This document shows positions 8,370 to 16,255 of a stretch of DNA of 64,000 bases, in pieces. The notes beneath the pieces are model-generated. The model did not search any database. It had not been told where the DNA came from and saw nothing but the letters and a program-made list of their open reading frames with translations. A program made the translations under genes and the position numbers. Numbering within the stretch: position 1 is the stretch's first letter; each line of letters starts with the position of its first letter. The stretch is from Planctomycetaceae bacterium (GTDB lineage: Bacteria > Planctomycetota > PLA2), in the NCBI GenBank assembly GCA_011525755.1, contig WYBS01000043.1, positions 1 through 64,000 on the forward strand. Direction: 5' to 3'.

Positions 8370-9587
8370 ATGCGATCCCTCCGGAGCCTTCCCGTCGCGA
8401 TCGCCGTCGCGGGCGCCGCGCTCTTCCTCCTCGCGCGGGGCGGCGGCTGGTCCGCACGCGGGTCCCCGCGCCCCGCGTCCGTCGCGGGAGAGCCCGTGCC
8501 GCCCCTCGCGGCGGAGTCGCCCGCCGGCGTGGCCGCGCCGGAGGAGATGCGGGAGACTCCGCCGCCCGCGGACCCCGTCGCGCTCTTCGACAGCGGCGAG
8601 GTCACGCGGCTCCTTACGTTCCTGCTCGACCCGGCGCACACGGCCGAGGAGCACGTCGAGGCGCGCGGCCGCGCAAGGAACGAGCTCGGCGCGATCGTTC
8701 AAGGAGGCGGGCTGCCGTTCGTCCACGAGGCGCTCCGGCGGATGCAGGATCGCGATCCCGAGGCGCGGCGTCGCGCGCAGCTGCTGCTCGCGCTGGCGGA
8801 GGAGGTGCCGAGCGGGCTGCTCGAGGACCTGCGCGCTTCCGCGGACGCGCTCGTCGCCGCCTATCCCGACCTCCGCGCGGAGGCCGGGCGCGAGCCGGAC
8901 ACCGTCGGCGACGGCGGCGCGCTCGGCGACGCGCCGCTCCTCGACGTCGCGGAAGAAGTGCGGAGGAGGCTCTGGCCCGACCCCGAGCCCGCGGAGGGGA
9001 TCTGGAACGACGACGCGCTGCCCGAGTGGGAGAACATCCGCGGGAACCTCCTCGCTTGGTGGAAGCAGGTCCCCGCGGAGGACCGCTTCCTCCTCGCGGA
9101 CGACGAGCTTGTCGTGGTCGCGCGCGACGTCGCGAGGACGTGGGTCCACCACAACTGGCGGTTCGTCATGCTGCTGAAGCGGCGCGAGGGGCGCTGGCGG
9201 GTCGCGGGCTTCCACCGGCCGGACACGACGAACGAGGTTGTCGAGCGCGTGCTCGTCGCGGACTTCGACGGCGACGGTCGCAGGGAGTGCGCCGTCTGGA
9301 CGACGATCGTCGCCGGCTGGATCTGGAGCCGTCTCGTCGTCGTCGGGAGCGGCGCGCCCGACGGCGTGGTCACGGACCGCGTCTACGGCGGCGCGGACGG
9401 CATCCGGCTCGTCCCTCCGCGGCGGCCGGGCGAGCGGACCCGGTTCGGCGTGAGCGACGTGCACCTTCCCTCCCGGACCGGCCACTGGGGGTACCTCGGG
9501 GGCGTCATCGCGCGCGAGTGCGATCTCCTCGAGTGGACGGGCACGGGCTTCGCGTCGCTCGGCCGCGCCTACCTTCCGCTGGAGTGA
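8370..9587 (+). CDS. Secreted or membrane-anchored protein of unknown function
   Basis: 405 residues. A hydrophobic N-terminal stretch (LPVAIAVAGAALFLLARGGG) looks like a signal anchor, then a low-complexity Ala/Pro linker to about residue 75. The C-terminal third contains a DFDGDGRRECAVW segment, like the acidic calcium-binding turns of FG-GAP or VCBS-type repeats, embedded in a beta-rich region. I do not recognise the family. It precedes two other exported proteins on the same strand and may share a transcript. A TACGCT hexamer lies 12 bases before the ATG. Confidence 0.6.
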   Translation: MRSLRSLPVAIAVAGAALFLLARGGGWSARGSPRPASVAGEPVPPLAAESPAGVAAPEEMRETPPPADPVALFDSGEVTRLLTFLLDPAHTAEEHVEARGRARNELGAIVQGGGLPFVHEALRRMQDRDPEARRRAQLLLALAEEVPSGLLEDLRASADALVAAYPDLRAEAGREPDTVGDGGALGDAPLLDVAEEVRRRLWPDPEPAEGIWNDDALPEWENIRGNLLAWWKQVPAEDRFLLADDELVVVARDVARTWVHHNWRFVMLLKRREGRWRVAGFHRPDTTNEVVERVLVADFDGDGRRECAVWTTIVAGWIWSRLVVVGSGAPDGVVTDRVYGGADGIRLVPPRRPGERTRFGVSDVHLPSRTGHWGYLGGVIARECDLLEWTGTGFASLGRAYLPLE

Positions 9588-9618
9588 AAGCGGGCGAGCC
9601 CGCGGCCGATAAGCAGGC

Positions 9619-9948
9619 ATGCGCGCCTCCCTCCTCCTCGCGCTCCTCCTCCTTCCCGCCTGCGGGGAGGATCTCGTGACCTCGAAGGGGCCGGGGAAGG
9701 CCCCGGCGGTCGTCGAGGACGCGCAGGTGCTTCGTGCGGAGCTCGAGATGAGGACGCTCGCCGCGGAGCTCGCGCAGTACCACGCGGCGCGCGGCGAGTG
9801 GCCGGCCGACTGGCGCGCGCTCAAGCGCGGCGGCAAGGACCCGTGGGGCAACGACTACGGCTTCGAGCCGGACGGCGACGGCGTCGCGGTCTACAGCGCG
9901 GGCCCCGACGGCGAGCTCGACACCGACGACGACCTCCGCACTCCGTAG
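9619..9948 (+). CDS. Lipoprotein with a type II secretion pseudopilin (GspG-like) C-terminal domain
   Basis: 109 residues. The N-terminus is a lipoprotein signal with lipobox LLPAC, cysteine at about residue 15. The second half reads like the globular end of the major pseudopilin GspG: DPWGNDYGFEPDGDG and YSAGPDGELDTDDDL, the calcium-binding loop of that family. The prepilin cleavage motif and long hydrophobic alpha-1 helix are missing, so it cannot form a pseudopilus in the usual way. I infer a lipid-anchored stand-alone version of the domain. GATAAG lies five bases before the ATG. No other secretion genes are near. Confidence 0.7.
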   Translation: MRASLLLALLLLPACGEDLVTSKGPGKAPAVVEDAQVLRAELEMRTLAAELAQYHAARGEWPADWRALKRGGKDPWGNDYGFEPDGDGVAVYSAGPDGELDTDDDLRTP

Positions 9949-9975
9949 CCGCGGGGATCCGGGTACAAGATGGAC

Positions 9976-11091
9976 ATGCACCGGATCCCCTCCTCGCTGC
10001 TCCTCCTCATCGCGCTCGCCGGCGCGGAGGAGCCCGTCCCGAGGATCCGCCTCGTGCCGCTGCGCGACGGGTTCCGGGCGATCGCGCCGGACGGCGACAT
10101 GGCGCGGCTCGGCGAGACCGGGACGTTCAAGGAGGCGCTCGAGGCCGGCGTGGACCTCGCGCGGCCCCCTCACCCGATCGTGGCATGGCGGTTCGACGGC
10201 AAGCGCCTCTACTACGTCTTCTGCAAGACGACCGAGAACGCCCTCGGCGACCGGCCCTACCTGATCCAGCGCATCCGGAAGATCGAACGCGCGTGGAAGA
10301 CGCCCGACGCGCCGCCCGAGGAGAGGGTCACGTGGCAGGTCGAGGTCTTCAAGATCCGCGGCGGCGAGCTCAAGAGCCCCGACCAGCACTTCGGGAGCTT
10401 CGGGCTCAATGACAACCACCGGCGCGAGATCGTGAAGGAGTACGAGATCGGTTTCGGCGAGGTCCCGGGCATGTGCGAGGGCCGGAGCTGGCCGTTCGAT
10501 GCCGACACGCTCTTCCGGATGCTCCAGGCCTACCAGGAGGACGAGGGGATCTTCGGGCAGGTGAAACTCAGGGCCTCGTGCAAGTGGACGCTCATCGTGG
10601 ACTTCGACGCCAAGGGCGGCTGCTCCGTCCGCTCCCCCGAGCTCGGCTTCGACGCGCCGACGCGCCTCCCGGCGCGCGACCAGACGCTGCCGGCCCCCGA
10701 TCCGGCGTCGGCGGGGACCGTGCTCGTCGAGGGAAGGGGGGTCGAGGGGGTCGCGGTCGGAAGGAGCAGCCGCGAGGACGTCGTGCGCGCGCTCGGCGAG
10801 CCGCTCGAGGACGCGCCCGCGGGACTCGGCCACACGAACCTGAGCTTCAAGGGCGGGCTGACCGTCAACCTCGACCCGAAGGGCAAGGTCAACACGATCC
10901 TCACGCGCGCGGGCTTCGCCGGGAAGACGTCGAAGGGCGCGACCCACGGGATGTACCGCGACGAGGTGTCGCGCCTCTACGGGCTGCCCGCGAAAGGCGC
11001 GCCCGACGCGGAGAGCTGGCGCTACAAGGGCGTGCAGTTCACCTTCGACGGCTTCGACCGCGTGAAGCGCATCGTGATCATGCGCAAGTGA
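9976..11091 (+). CDS. Exported protein with two BamE-like repeats, function unknown
   Basis: 371 residues with a short signal peptide ending near AGAEE. I chose the ATG at 9976 because the TACAAG hexamer ends at 9969, directly before the alternative ATG at 9970. The C-terminal 115 residues hold two similar units: GVAVGRSSREDVVRALGEP...LSFKGGLTVNL and THGMYRDEVSRLYGLP...WRYKGVQFTF. The pattern (Gly, Ser/Arg, Glu/Asp-Val, Leu-Gly-x-Pro, then a beta pair) resembles BamE/SmpA outer-membrane lipoprotein domains. The N-terminal 250 residues match nothing I recognise. The gene ends at a hairpin (11091-11119). Confidence 0.55.
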   Translation: MHRIPSSLLLLIALAGAEEPVPRIRLVPLRDGFRAIAPDGDMARLGETGTFKEALEAGVDLARPPHPIVAWRFDGKRLYYVFCKTTENALGDRPYLIQRIRKIERAWKTPDAPPEERVTWQVEVFKIRGGELKSPDQHFGSFGLNDNHRREIVKEYEIGFGEVPGMCEGRSWPFDADTLFRMLQAYQEDEGIFGQVKLRASCKWTLIVDFDAKGGCSVRSPELGFDAPTRLPARDQTLPAPDPASAGTVLVEGRGVEGVAVGRSSREDVVRALGEPLEDAPAGLGHTNLSFKGGLTVNLDPKGKVNTILTRAGFAGKTSKGATHGMYRDEVSRLYGLPAKGAPDAESWRYKGVQFTFDGFDRVKRIVIMRK

Positions 11092-11170
11092 CCCGGACCA
11101 GGGAGTCCGAAGTCCGGGTTCAGGCGCCACAAGCCGTTGCCGCACAATGACTTACGACGCAACTACCCGG
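11091..11170 (+). repeat. Intergenic hairpin repeat, copy B, between convergent genes
   Basis: ACCCGGAC (11091-11098) pairs with GTCCGGGT (11112-11119). It is followed by TTGCCGCAC and CTTACGACGCAAC, motifs shared with the other intergenic copies. It lies between two convergent stop codons and could end transcription from either side. Confidence 0.5.
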
Positions 11171-11978
11171 CACCGAGTACCTGGTTCAGTGCGGTTTCGG
11201 CGGCCGGGGTGAGCGCGCCCTTCGCGCGGGCGATCGGGATCGTCGCCTCGAGCAGCGCGAGGTAGACCGCGCGCGTCGCGGGGTCGAGCGCCGCGACGTG
11301 CCGCTTCACGAGATCGACGTCGCCGCGCGCGACGGGGCCCGTGAGCCCCTTCGGGATCCCGACCTTGCTCACGTTGTCGAGCGATCCGCGCACAAGCTCC
11401 ACGAGCGCCTCCAGCGCCACCCCCGCGGGCACCCCCGCCTCCACGAAGAGATCGCGCGCGAGCGCGAGCAGCGTCACCGTGTAGTTCGACGCGATCGCCG
11501 CGCCCGCGTGGTAGAGGATCTTCCTCCGCGTATCGAGGCGCGCGACGTGCGGCGTCAGGTCGCGCGCGAGCCTTTCCGCGACGTCGACGGCCTCGCCCTC
11601 GACGAAGCAGAACGCGCGCGGCAGCGCCGCGAGCGCCGCCTCGAGGTCCGCGAACGCGCAGAGCGGATGCAGGCTCGCCGTCCGCGCGCCCGTCGGCGCG
11701 AGCACCGTCGAGGGGTGCGCACCCGACAGGTGCAGGGCGACCTGCCGCGGCGCGAGCCTGTTCGCGGCAGCGGCCGAGGCGATCGCATCGTCCGGCGTCG
11801 CGAAGACGACCACGTCGGCGTCGTCGAGCGGGCCGCCCGGAACCCCGGCCCCGATCGCCCGCACCGCCGCGGAGGCGGTCGCGCGTGCGCGGATCCCGCC
11901 GATCGCGTGCCCCTTCCGCAGCCAGGCGACCGCGAGCGCGCGGCCCGCGGCGCCGCAGCCGACGAACGCGATCCTCAT
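11163..11978 (-). CDS. Rossmann-fold NAD(P)-binding DUF2520 protein
   Basis: 271 residues. The N-terminus is a dinucleotide-binding fold, VGCGAAGRALAVAWLRKGH, resembling pyrroline-5-carboxylate and ketopantoate reductases. The second half (RKILYHAGAAIASNYTVTLLALA) is the DUF2520 helical domain. It probably is an oxidoreductase but the substrate is unknown. Its ATG overlaps the thiD stop (ATGA), so the two genes are an operon; a link to thiamine or another cofactor is possible but not shown. Family call good, function open. Confidence 0.8.
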   Translation of the reverse strand: MRIAFVGCGAAGRALAVAWLRKGHAIGGIRARATASAAVRAIGAGVPGGPLDDADVVVFATPDDAIASAAAANRLAPRQVALHLSGAHPSTVLAPTGARTASLHPLCAFADLEAALAALPRAFCFVEGEAVDVAERLARDLTPHVARLDTRRKILYHAGAAIASNYTVTLLALARDLFVEAGVPAGVALEALVELVRGSLDNVSKVGIPKGLTGPVARGDVDLVKRHVAALDPATRAVYLALLEATIPIARAKGALTPAAETALNQVLGAG

Positions 11979-12760
11979 CCGCCCGCCGCCAGGTGGTTCA
12001 AAGGGCTCGCCCCGCGCCCGAGCGCGATCGCGCGCTCGAGGCCGCGCCGGACGAACGCGCGCGACCGCCCCACCGCCTCCATGAGGTCCGCGCCGCGCGC
12101 GAGCTGCGCGGCGATCCCGGCGGACAGCGCGCAGCCGGTGCCATGCGTGTGCTCCGTCCGGATCCGCCGGCCGCTGAACTCGTGGAACGCCCCCTCCGCG
12201 TAGAGGAGGTCGATCACCTGGTCGCCGGGGAGGTGCCCGCCCTTCACGAGCACCGCCTTCGCGCCCCGCTCGCGCAGCCGCGCGGCCGCGCGCCGCATGT
12301 CCGCGGGCGAGAGGATCTTCATCTCCGTGAGCCGCTCCGCCTCGGGAAGGTTCGGGGTGACGAGCGTCGCGAGCGGGAAGAGCCGCTCGACGAGGACCGC
12401 CACCGCGTCGTCGCGCAGGAGCGCGTCGCCCGACGTCGCGACCATCACGGGATCGACGACGAGATGCGGCACGCGGAGCCGCGAGAGGACCGACGCGACG
12501 ACCTCGACCGTGTCCGCCGCGGAGAGCATGCCGGTCTTCGCGGCGCCGACGGCGATGTCGGTGAGCACGGCCTCGATCTGCTTCGCGACGAAAGGCGCGG
12601 GCACGTCGTGGACGCCCGTGACGCCCCTCGTGTTCTGCGCGGTGAGCGCGGTCAGCACGGCCATCCCGTAGACGCCGTGCGCGTGGAACGTCTTGAGATC
12701 GCCCTGGACGCCGGCGCCGCCCGAGGGATCGGATCCCGCGATCGTCAATGCGGTGAACAT
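11975..12760 (-). CDS. thiD: Hydroxymethylpyrimidine/phosphomethylpyrimidine kinase
   Basis: 261 residues, usual ThiD length. IAGSDPSGGAGVQGDLKTF at the N-terminus and HTHGTGCALSAGIAAQLA near the C-terminus are the ribokinase-like signatures, with the anion-hole glycines and catalytic Cys/Asp region intact. It phosphorylates HMP twice in thiamine pyrimidine synthesis or salvage. TATCAT lies nine bases before the ATG, so the transcript is probably leaderless. It is followed by the overlapping DUF2520 gene. No other thiamine genes are in the window. Confidence 0.93.
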   Translation of the reverse strand: MFTALTIAGSDPSGGAGVQGDLKTFHAHGVYGMAVLTALTAQNTRGVTGVHDVPAPFVAKQIEAVLTDIAVGAAKTGMLSAADTVEVVASVLSRLRVPHLVVDPVMVATSGDALLRDDAVAVLVERLFPLATLVTPNLPEAERLTEMKILSPADMRRAAARLRERGAKAVLVKGGHLPGDQVIDLLYAEGAFHEFSGRRIRTEHTHGTGCALSAGIAAQLARGADLMEAVGRSRAFVRRGLERAIALGRGASPLNHLAAGG

Positions 12761-12769
12761 GGCCCGTCC

Positions 12770-12775
12770 ATGATA
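12770..12775 (-). promoter_or_regulatory. -10 of thiD, nine bases before its ATG
   Basis: TATCAT on the minus strand, with nine bases to the thiD start codon; predicts a leaderless mRNA. Confidence 0.5.
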
Positions 12776-12799
12776 AAGGAGGGGGCTTCGGGGCCGCAC

Positions 12800-13474
12800 A
12801 TGCAGTTGACGATCCTCGGCTCGGGCACCGCGAGGCCCACGCACCGGCGCGCGTCGGCGGGATACCTCGTCGAGTGGGCCCGCGGCGCGCTCCTCCTCGA
12901 CCCGTCGGCGGGCACCTACATGCGCGCGCTGAAGGCGGGCCTCGACCCGAAGCGGCTCGTCGCGGTCGTGCTCTCGCACCTCCACGCCGATCACACCGCG
13001 GACCTCCCCGGGCTCCTCTTCGCGCGGCGCCAGGAGAAGCTCGAGGCGGAGCTCGCGATCGCAGGCCCGAAGGGGACCGCGGATCTCCTCCGCCGCGTGC
13101 GCGCGCTCTACGGAGACGAGACTCCCGCGCGGGTCGAGCCCTTCCCGTGGCACGCCGAGGGCCTCGCGGTCGAGGCGTTCCCCGCGCGCCACTCGGAGGA
13201 GGCGCTCTGCCTCCGGATCGCCGCGGACGGGAAGACGCTCGCGTTCAGCGGCGACACCGGCGACTGCGAGGGGCTCCGCGCCGCCTGCGCGGGCGCGGAC
13301 CTGCTGCTCCTCGAGTGCACGGCGCGGGAGCCGAAGGAGGGCCACCTCTCGCCCGCGGAGTGCGAGCGGATCGTCCTCGCGACACGGCCGAGGCGCGTCC
13401 TTTTGACCCACATCGGGCCGAATGTGGAGCCGCCGCTGCCGTCCGCCGAGGACGGCCTTGTCGTTTCCCTCTAG
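12800..13474 (+). CDS. RNase Z-like metallo-beta-lactamase hydrolase
   Basis: 224 residues. The metal-binding motif SHLHADHTADLPG (HxHxDH at residues 60-65) follows an N-terminus LTILGSGTARPT typical of the RNase Z / ElaC-like and arylsulfatase-like branch. FSGDT supplies the bridging Asp and LLTHIG the last His. It lacks the exosite arm of true tRNase Z, so it may be a phosphodiesterase or generic hydrolase rather than the tRNA 3' processing enzyme. An AAGGAGGG ribosome site lies upstream, overlapping one of the G-rich motifs. Confidence 0.8.
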   Translation: MQLTILGSGTARPTHRRASAGYLVEWARGALLLDPSAGTYMRALKAGLDPKRLVAVVLSHLHADHTADLPGLLFARRQEKLEAELAIAGPKGTADLLRRVRALYGDETPARVEPFPWHAEGLAVEAFPARHSEEALCLRIAADGKTLAFSGDTGDCEGLRAACAGADLLLLECTAREPKEGHLSPAECERIVLATRPRRVLLTHIGPNVEPPLPSAEDGLVVSL

Positions 13475-13484
13475 ACTGGTGGCC

Positions 13485-13937
13485 GTGTTCACGCCGGGGT
13501 TCCACAGGTCCTTCTCGTGCGACGCGCTCGTCATCGACGGGGAGTCGCACGCGGTGCCGCTCGTCCTCGACGCCGACGCGCCGGAGGCGGATGTCGTCGA
13601 TGCCGTCCTCGACCGCGTCGTCCTCATGTCGAAGAGCCTCCACGACGTGCGCCGTGCCACGTTCGGCCTCTTCCTCGGCCGCCGCGACGGGCGGCTGCTG
13701 CTCGCGCCGGCGGCCGCGCCCGCGGTCGTGAGCGCGCTCGAGGACGCGATGTCCGGGTTCGGCCCCGTGCGCCGCGGCGCGCCGGAGCCCGCGAAGGGGC
13801 TCGTGCCGCTGCTCGCGTTTCTGGAAGGCCGCGTGAGCTTCCTGCGGGGCCCCTCGACGATCCCCTTCCAGCGCCTCGCGGCGCGCCGCGGGCTCAGAAT
13901 CGTCGCGCCCGCGTGGTCCCACGAGGAACTCGCATGA
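13485..13937 (+). CDS. Conserved-looking protein of unknown function
   Basis: 150 residues from a GTG at 13485, preceded at seven bases by TAGACT (13472-13477), so probably leaderless. No signal peptide or membrane segment; I do not recognise a domain. Moderate hydrophobic periodicity suggests a small alpha/beta protein. Its stop overlaps the ATG of the peptidase gene that follows (ATGA), so the two are translationally coupled. The earlier in-frame ATG at 13422 would overlap the preceding hydrolase gene by about 50 bases and is less likely. Confidence 0.6.
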   Translation: MFTPGFHRSFSCDALVIDGESHAVPLVLDADAPEADVVDAVLDRVVLMSKSLHDVRRATFGLFLGRRDGRLLLAPAAAPAVVSALEDAMSGFGPVRRGAPEPAKGLVPLLAFLEGRVSFLRGPSTIPFQRLAARRGLRIVAPAWSHEELA

Positions 13938-15628
13938 AGCGCCTCCTCCTCTTCCCCGCGCCCCTTCTCCTCCTCCTCGCCGTCGCGCGCGCCGACGGGA
14001 TCCTCGTGATCGCGCCCGACGAATTCGTGCCCGCGTTGAAGGCATGGAAGGAACACCGCGAGAAGCAGGGGATGAAGGTCACGGTGAAGCCGCCCGCCGC
14101 GGATCTGCGCGAGGAAGTGAGGGGGGCCGGGGGGCCGTCGTACGTGCTCCTCCTCGGCGACGTGAAGCACGTGCCGTGCACGTACGCCGCGGCGGACACG
14201 ATCCGCGTCTGGGAGCGCGACACGAGGATCGCGACGGACAACCACGCGGCGGATCTCGACGGCGACGAGATCCCCGACGTCGCGATCGGGCGCATCCCCG
14301 CGGACTCGCGCGAGGAGGCCGAGGCGATGCTCGGGAAGATCGTCGCCTACGAGACGTCGCGCGACTTCGGGACGTGGCGGCGGCGCGTGAACGTCGTCGC
14401 CGGGATCGCGGGGTTCGGGAAGTGGGAGGATTCGCTCATCGAGAACGCGTCGACGATGCTCCTCAAGGAGGAGATCCCCGCGGCCTACGACCTGCACGTG
14501 ACGTGGGCGAACCCGCCGTCGCCCTTCTGCCCGCCGCCCGCGGCGGTCGCGGAGACGGTCGTCGAGCGGTTCAACGAGGGCGCGCTCTTCGTGACGTACA
14601 TGGGGCACGGGAGCCCGCGGAGCCTCGACCGGGTGCGGTGGGGCGACCGCGCGTACCCGATCTTCGACGAGGACCACGTGGAGATGCTCGCCGCGCGGCG
14701 GGGCGCGCCGATCGCGTACCTGTGCTGCTGCTCGACGGGGCATTTCGACGGGAACCCGGACTGCCTCGCGGAGTTCCTGCTGCGGCAGCCGGGCGGGCCG
14801 GTCGCGGTGATCGCGTCGTCGCGCGTCTCGATGCCGTATTCGAACGGCGTGCTCTCGAAGGAGATGCTCGGCGCGCTCTTCCGCGAGCACGCGGCGACGG
14901 TCGGCGACATGCTCCGGATCGCGAAGCGCCGCCTGATCGAGCCTCGCGAGGGCGACAAGCTCCGCGAGACGGTCGACGCGTTCGGTGCGCAGTGGAAGCG
15001 CGGGGACGGCGCGTACCTCGCCAAGGAGCGCCGCGAGCACCTCTGGCTCTACAACCTGATGGGCGACCCGTCGATGCGGCTGCCGCGGACGACGGAGGTG
15101 ACGATCGACTGCGCGGAGAGCACGAGGTCGGGCGGGAAGCTCGCGGTCGGCGGGGAGTGTGCCGTCGATGGCGAGGCGCTCGTCGAGCTGGTCATGGACC
15201 GGACGCCGAAGGTGCCGGCGCGGAAGGGCGACTCCGACAAGGACTTCGCGGCGTGCTACGAGCGCGCGAACGCGTGGGTGAAGGCGGAGGCGAAGGCGCG
15301 CTGCGAGGGCGGCGCGTTCAAGGCCGAGCTCGCGGTGCCCGCGGACCTCGCGCCCGGCGCGTACTTCGTGCGCGTGTACGTGACGGGCGCGACCGGCGCC
15401 GCGCTCGGCGCGCGGAAGGTCGTGAACGAGGCAGCCGAGGCCGTCGAGCGCGCGCTGCTGCTCGACAAGGACGGCCTCATCGACGGCTGGATCGACGCGA
15501 GGGGCAGGTTCACGCCGAAGAAGGGCGCCCCGCGGGCCAAGTGGTCCTTCTCCGGCCCCCGCGTGGTCACGAGGAAGGACGTCACGGAGATCCTCGAGCC
15601 GAGCGAGACGCCGCCCTTGGGCGAGTGA
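13934..15628 (+). CDS. Secreted gingipain-like cysteine peptidase (family C25)
   Basis: 564 residues with a signal peptide (LLLFPAPLLLLLAVARA). The caspase-like catalytic domain is complete: the His is in VTYMGHGSPRSL near residue 223 and the Cys in YLCCCSTGHFD near 264. Upstream, LLLGDVKHVP and the acidic DLDGDEIPDVAIGR segment, a calcium-like site, match C25 peptidases. The C-terminal 170 residues are beta-rich and may be an Ig-like domain; there is no sorting signal. It likely digests proteins outside the cell or matures surface proteins. It is coupled to the small unknown gene upstream. Confidence 0.8.
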   Translation: MKRLLLFPAPLLLLLAVARADGILVIAPDEFVPALKAWKEHREKQGMKVTVKPPAADLREEVRGAGGPSYVLLLGDVKHVPCTYAAADTIRVWERDTRIATDNHAADLDGDEIPDVAIGRIPADSREEAEAMLGKIVAYETSRDFGTWRRRVNVVAGIAGFGKWEDSLIENASTMLLKEEIPAAYDLHVTWANPPSPFCPPPAAVAETVVERFNEGALFVTYMGHGSPRSLDRVRWGDRAYPIFDEDHVEMLAARRGAPIAYLCCCSTGHFDGNPDCLAEFLLRQPGGPVAVIASSRVSMPYSNGVLSKEMLGALFREHAATVGDMLRIAKRRLIEPREGDKLRETVDAFGAQWKRGDGAYLAKERREHLWLYNLMGDPSMRLPRTTEVTIDCAESTRSGGKLAVGGECAVDGEALVELVMDRTPKVPARKGDSDKDFAACYERANAWVKAEAKARCEGGAFKAELAVPADLAPGAYFVRVYVTGATGAALGARKVVNEAAEAVERALLLDKDGLIDGWIDARGRFTPKKGAPRAKWSFSGPRVVTRKDVTEILEPSETPPLGE

Positions 15629-15647
15629 CCGCGGCCGCGGACGCGGT

Positions 15648-15750
15648 TCTAGCCCCGGGCTAGGGGCGCCGCGCCCCCCCGCACGGCGCAAGCGCTGGCG
15701 CACTCCGCGGGATGCAACCGGCCGCGACGCCTGGGCTTGCGCGTGCCGCG
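15648..15750. terminator. CTAG palindrome and bulged stem-loop between convergent genes
   Basis: CTAGCCC-C-GGGCTAG lies at about 15649-15663 after the peptidase stop. Further on GCGCAAGC (15686-15693) pairs with GCTTGCGC (15735-15742), extended by GCAC/GTGC across a one-base bulge. The two convergent genes can both end here. There is no clear T-tract, so termination by this element is inference. Confidence 0.4.
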
Positions 15751-15754
15751 CAGG

Positions 15755-16126
15755 TCAACCGTTGACCAGCCGCACCCTGTTGGGGCGGCTGCCGTCGATC
15801 TCGACGAGGCCCGCGCGCTCGAGGATCGCGAGCACGTAGGACGCCGCGCGCACGCGGTCGTTCTCCATGTTGAGGACCATCTGGAAGTCCTCGTCCTTCG
15901 CCTCGAGCCAGCGGTCCCCGCGGATCCCGAGGTCCGAGAGGTACTTCACCGCGGAATCGAACGTGAAGAGGGAGATCCGCACCCGACCGCCCTTGGCCGT
16001 CTTCACGGCCACGGCCTCCGGATCGACCGAGGCGATGGTAAAGGGCTTACCAGTGCGGTCGTCGGGGGTCTTGAGGGCATCTCCCGGGCGGATCTTTTGG
16101 AGCACGGCGTCGTAGGCGGAGACCAT
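15755..16126 (-). CDS. Small cytoplasmic protein of unknown function
   Basis: 123 residues from the ATG at 16126. A TAGGAT hexamer (16140-16135) lies eight bases upstream, so the transcript is probably leaderless; a perfect hairpin CCCACGG-AC-CCGTGGG (16141-16156) sits directly before that hexamer and looks like an operator. The first 60 residues form a likely small beta-barrel; the C-terminal half is helical and could be a winged-helix-like fold. No signal peptide. I do not recognise the family. The neighbours give no functional hint. Confidence 0.6.
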   Translation of the reverse strand: MVSAYDAVLQKIRPGDALKTPDDRTGKPFTIASVDPEAVAVKTAKGGRVRISLFTFDSAVKYLSDLGIRGDRWLEAKDEDFQMVLNMENDRVRAASYVLAILERAGLVEIDGSRPNRVRLVNG

Positions 16127-16180
16127 GGGCGCGAATCCTACCCACGGACCCGTGGGAGGTCGCGGATAAGCTGTGCATAA

Positions 16181-16250
16181 GTGCGGACCGGGAGTCCGCA
16201 TGCGGCAGCCCTAACCGATTGCCCGGAAGCATCTTACGTCAACAGGAAGG
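16181..16250 (+). repeat. Intergenic hairpin repeat, copy C, between divergent genes
   Basis: TGCGGAC (16182-16188) pairs with GTCCGCA (16194-16200), followed by CCCTAACCGATTGCCC and CATCTTACGTCAAC. The segment after the hairpin resembles the complement of copy D near 19220. Confidence 0.5.
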
Positions 16251-16255
16251 CGTGC

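Noticed and set aside
9970-9975. ATG at 9970 as start of the BamE-like gene
   Set aside because: It would directly abut the TACAAG hexamer; the second ATG at 9976 fits better, though the choice is not certain.
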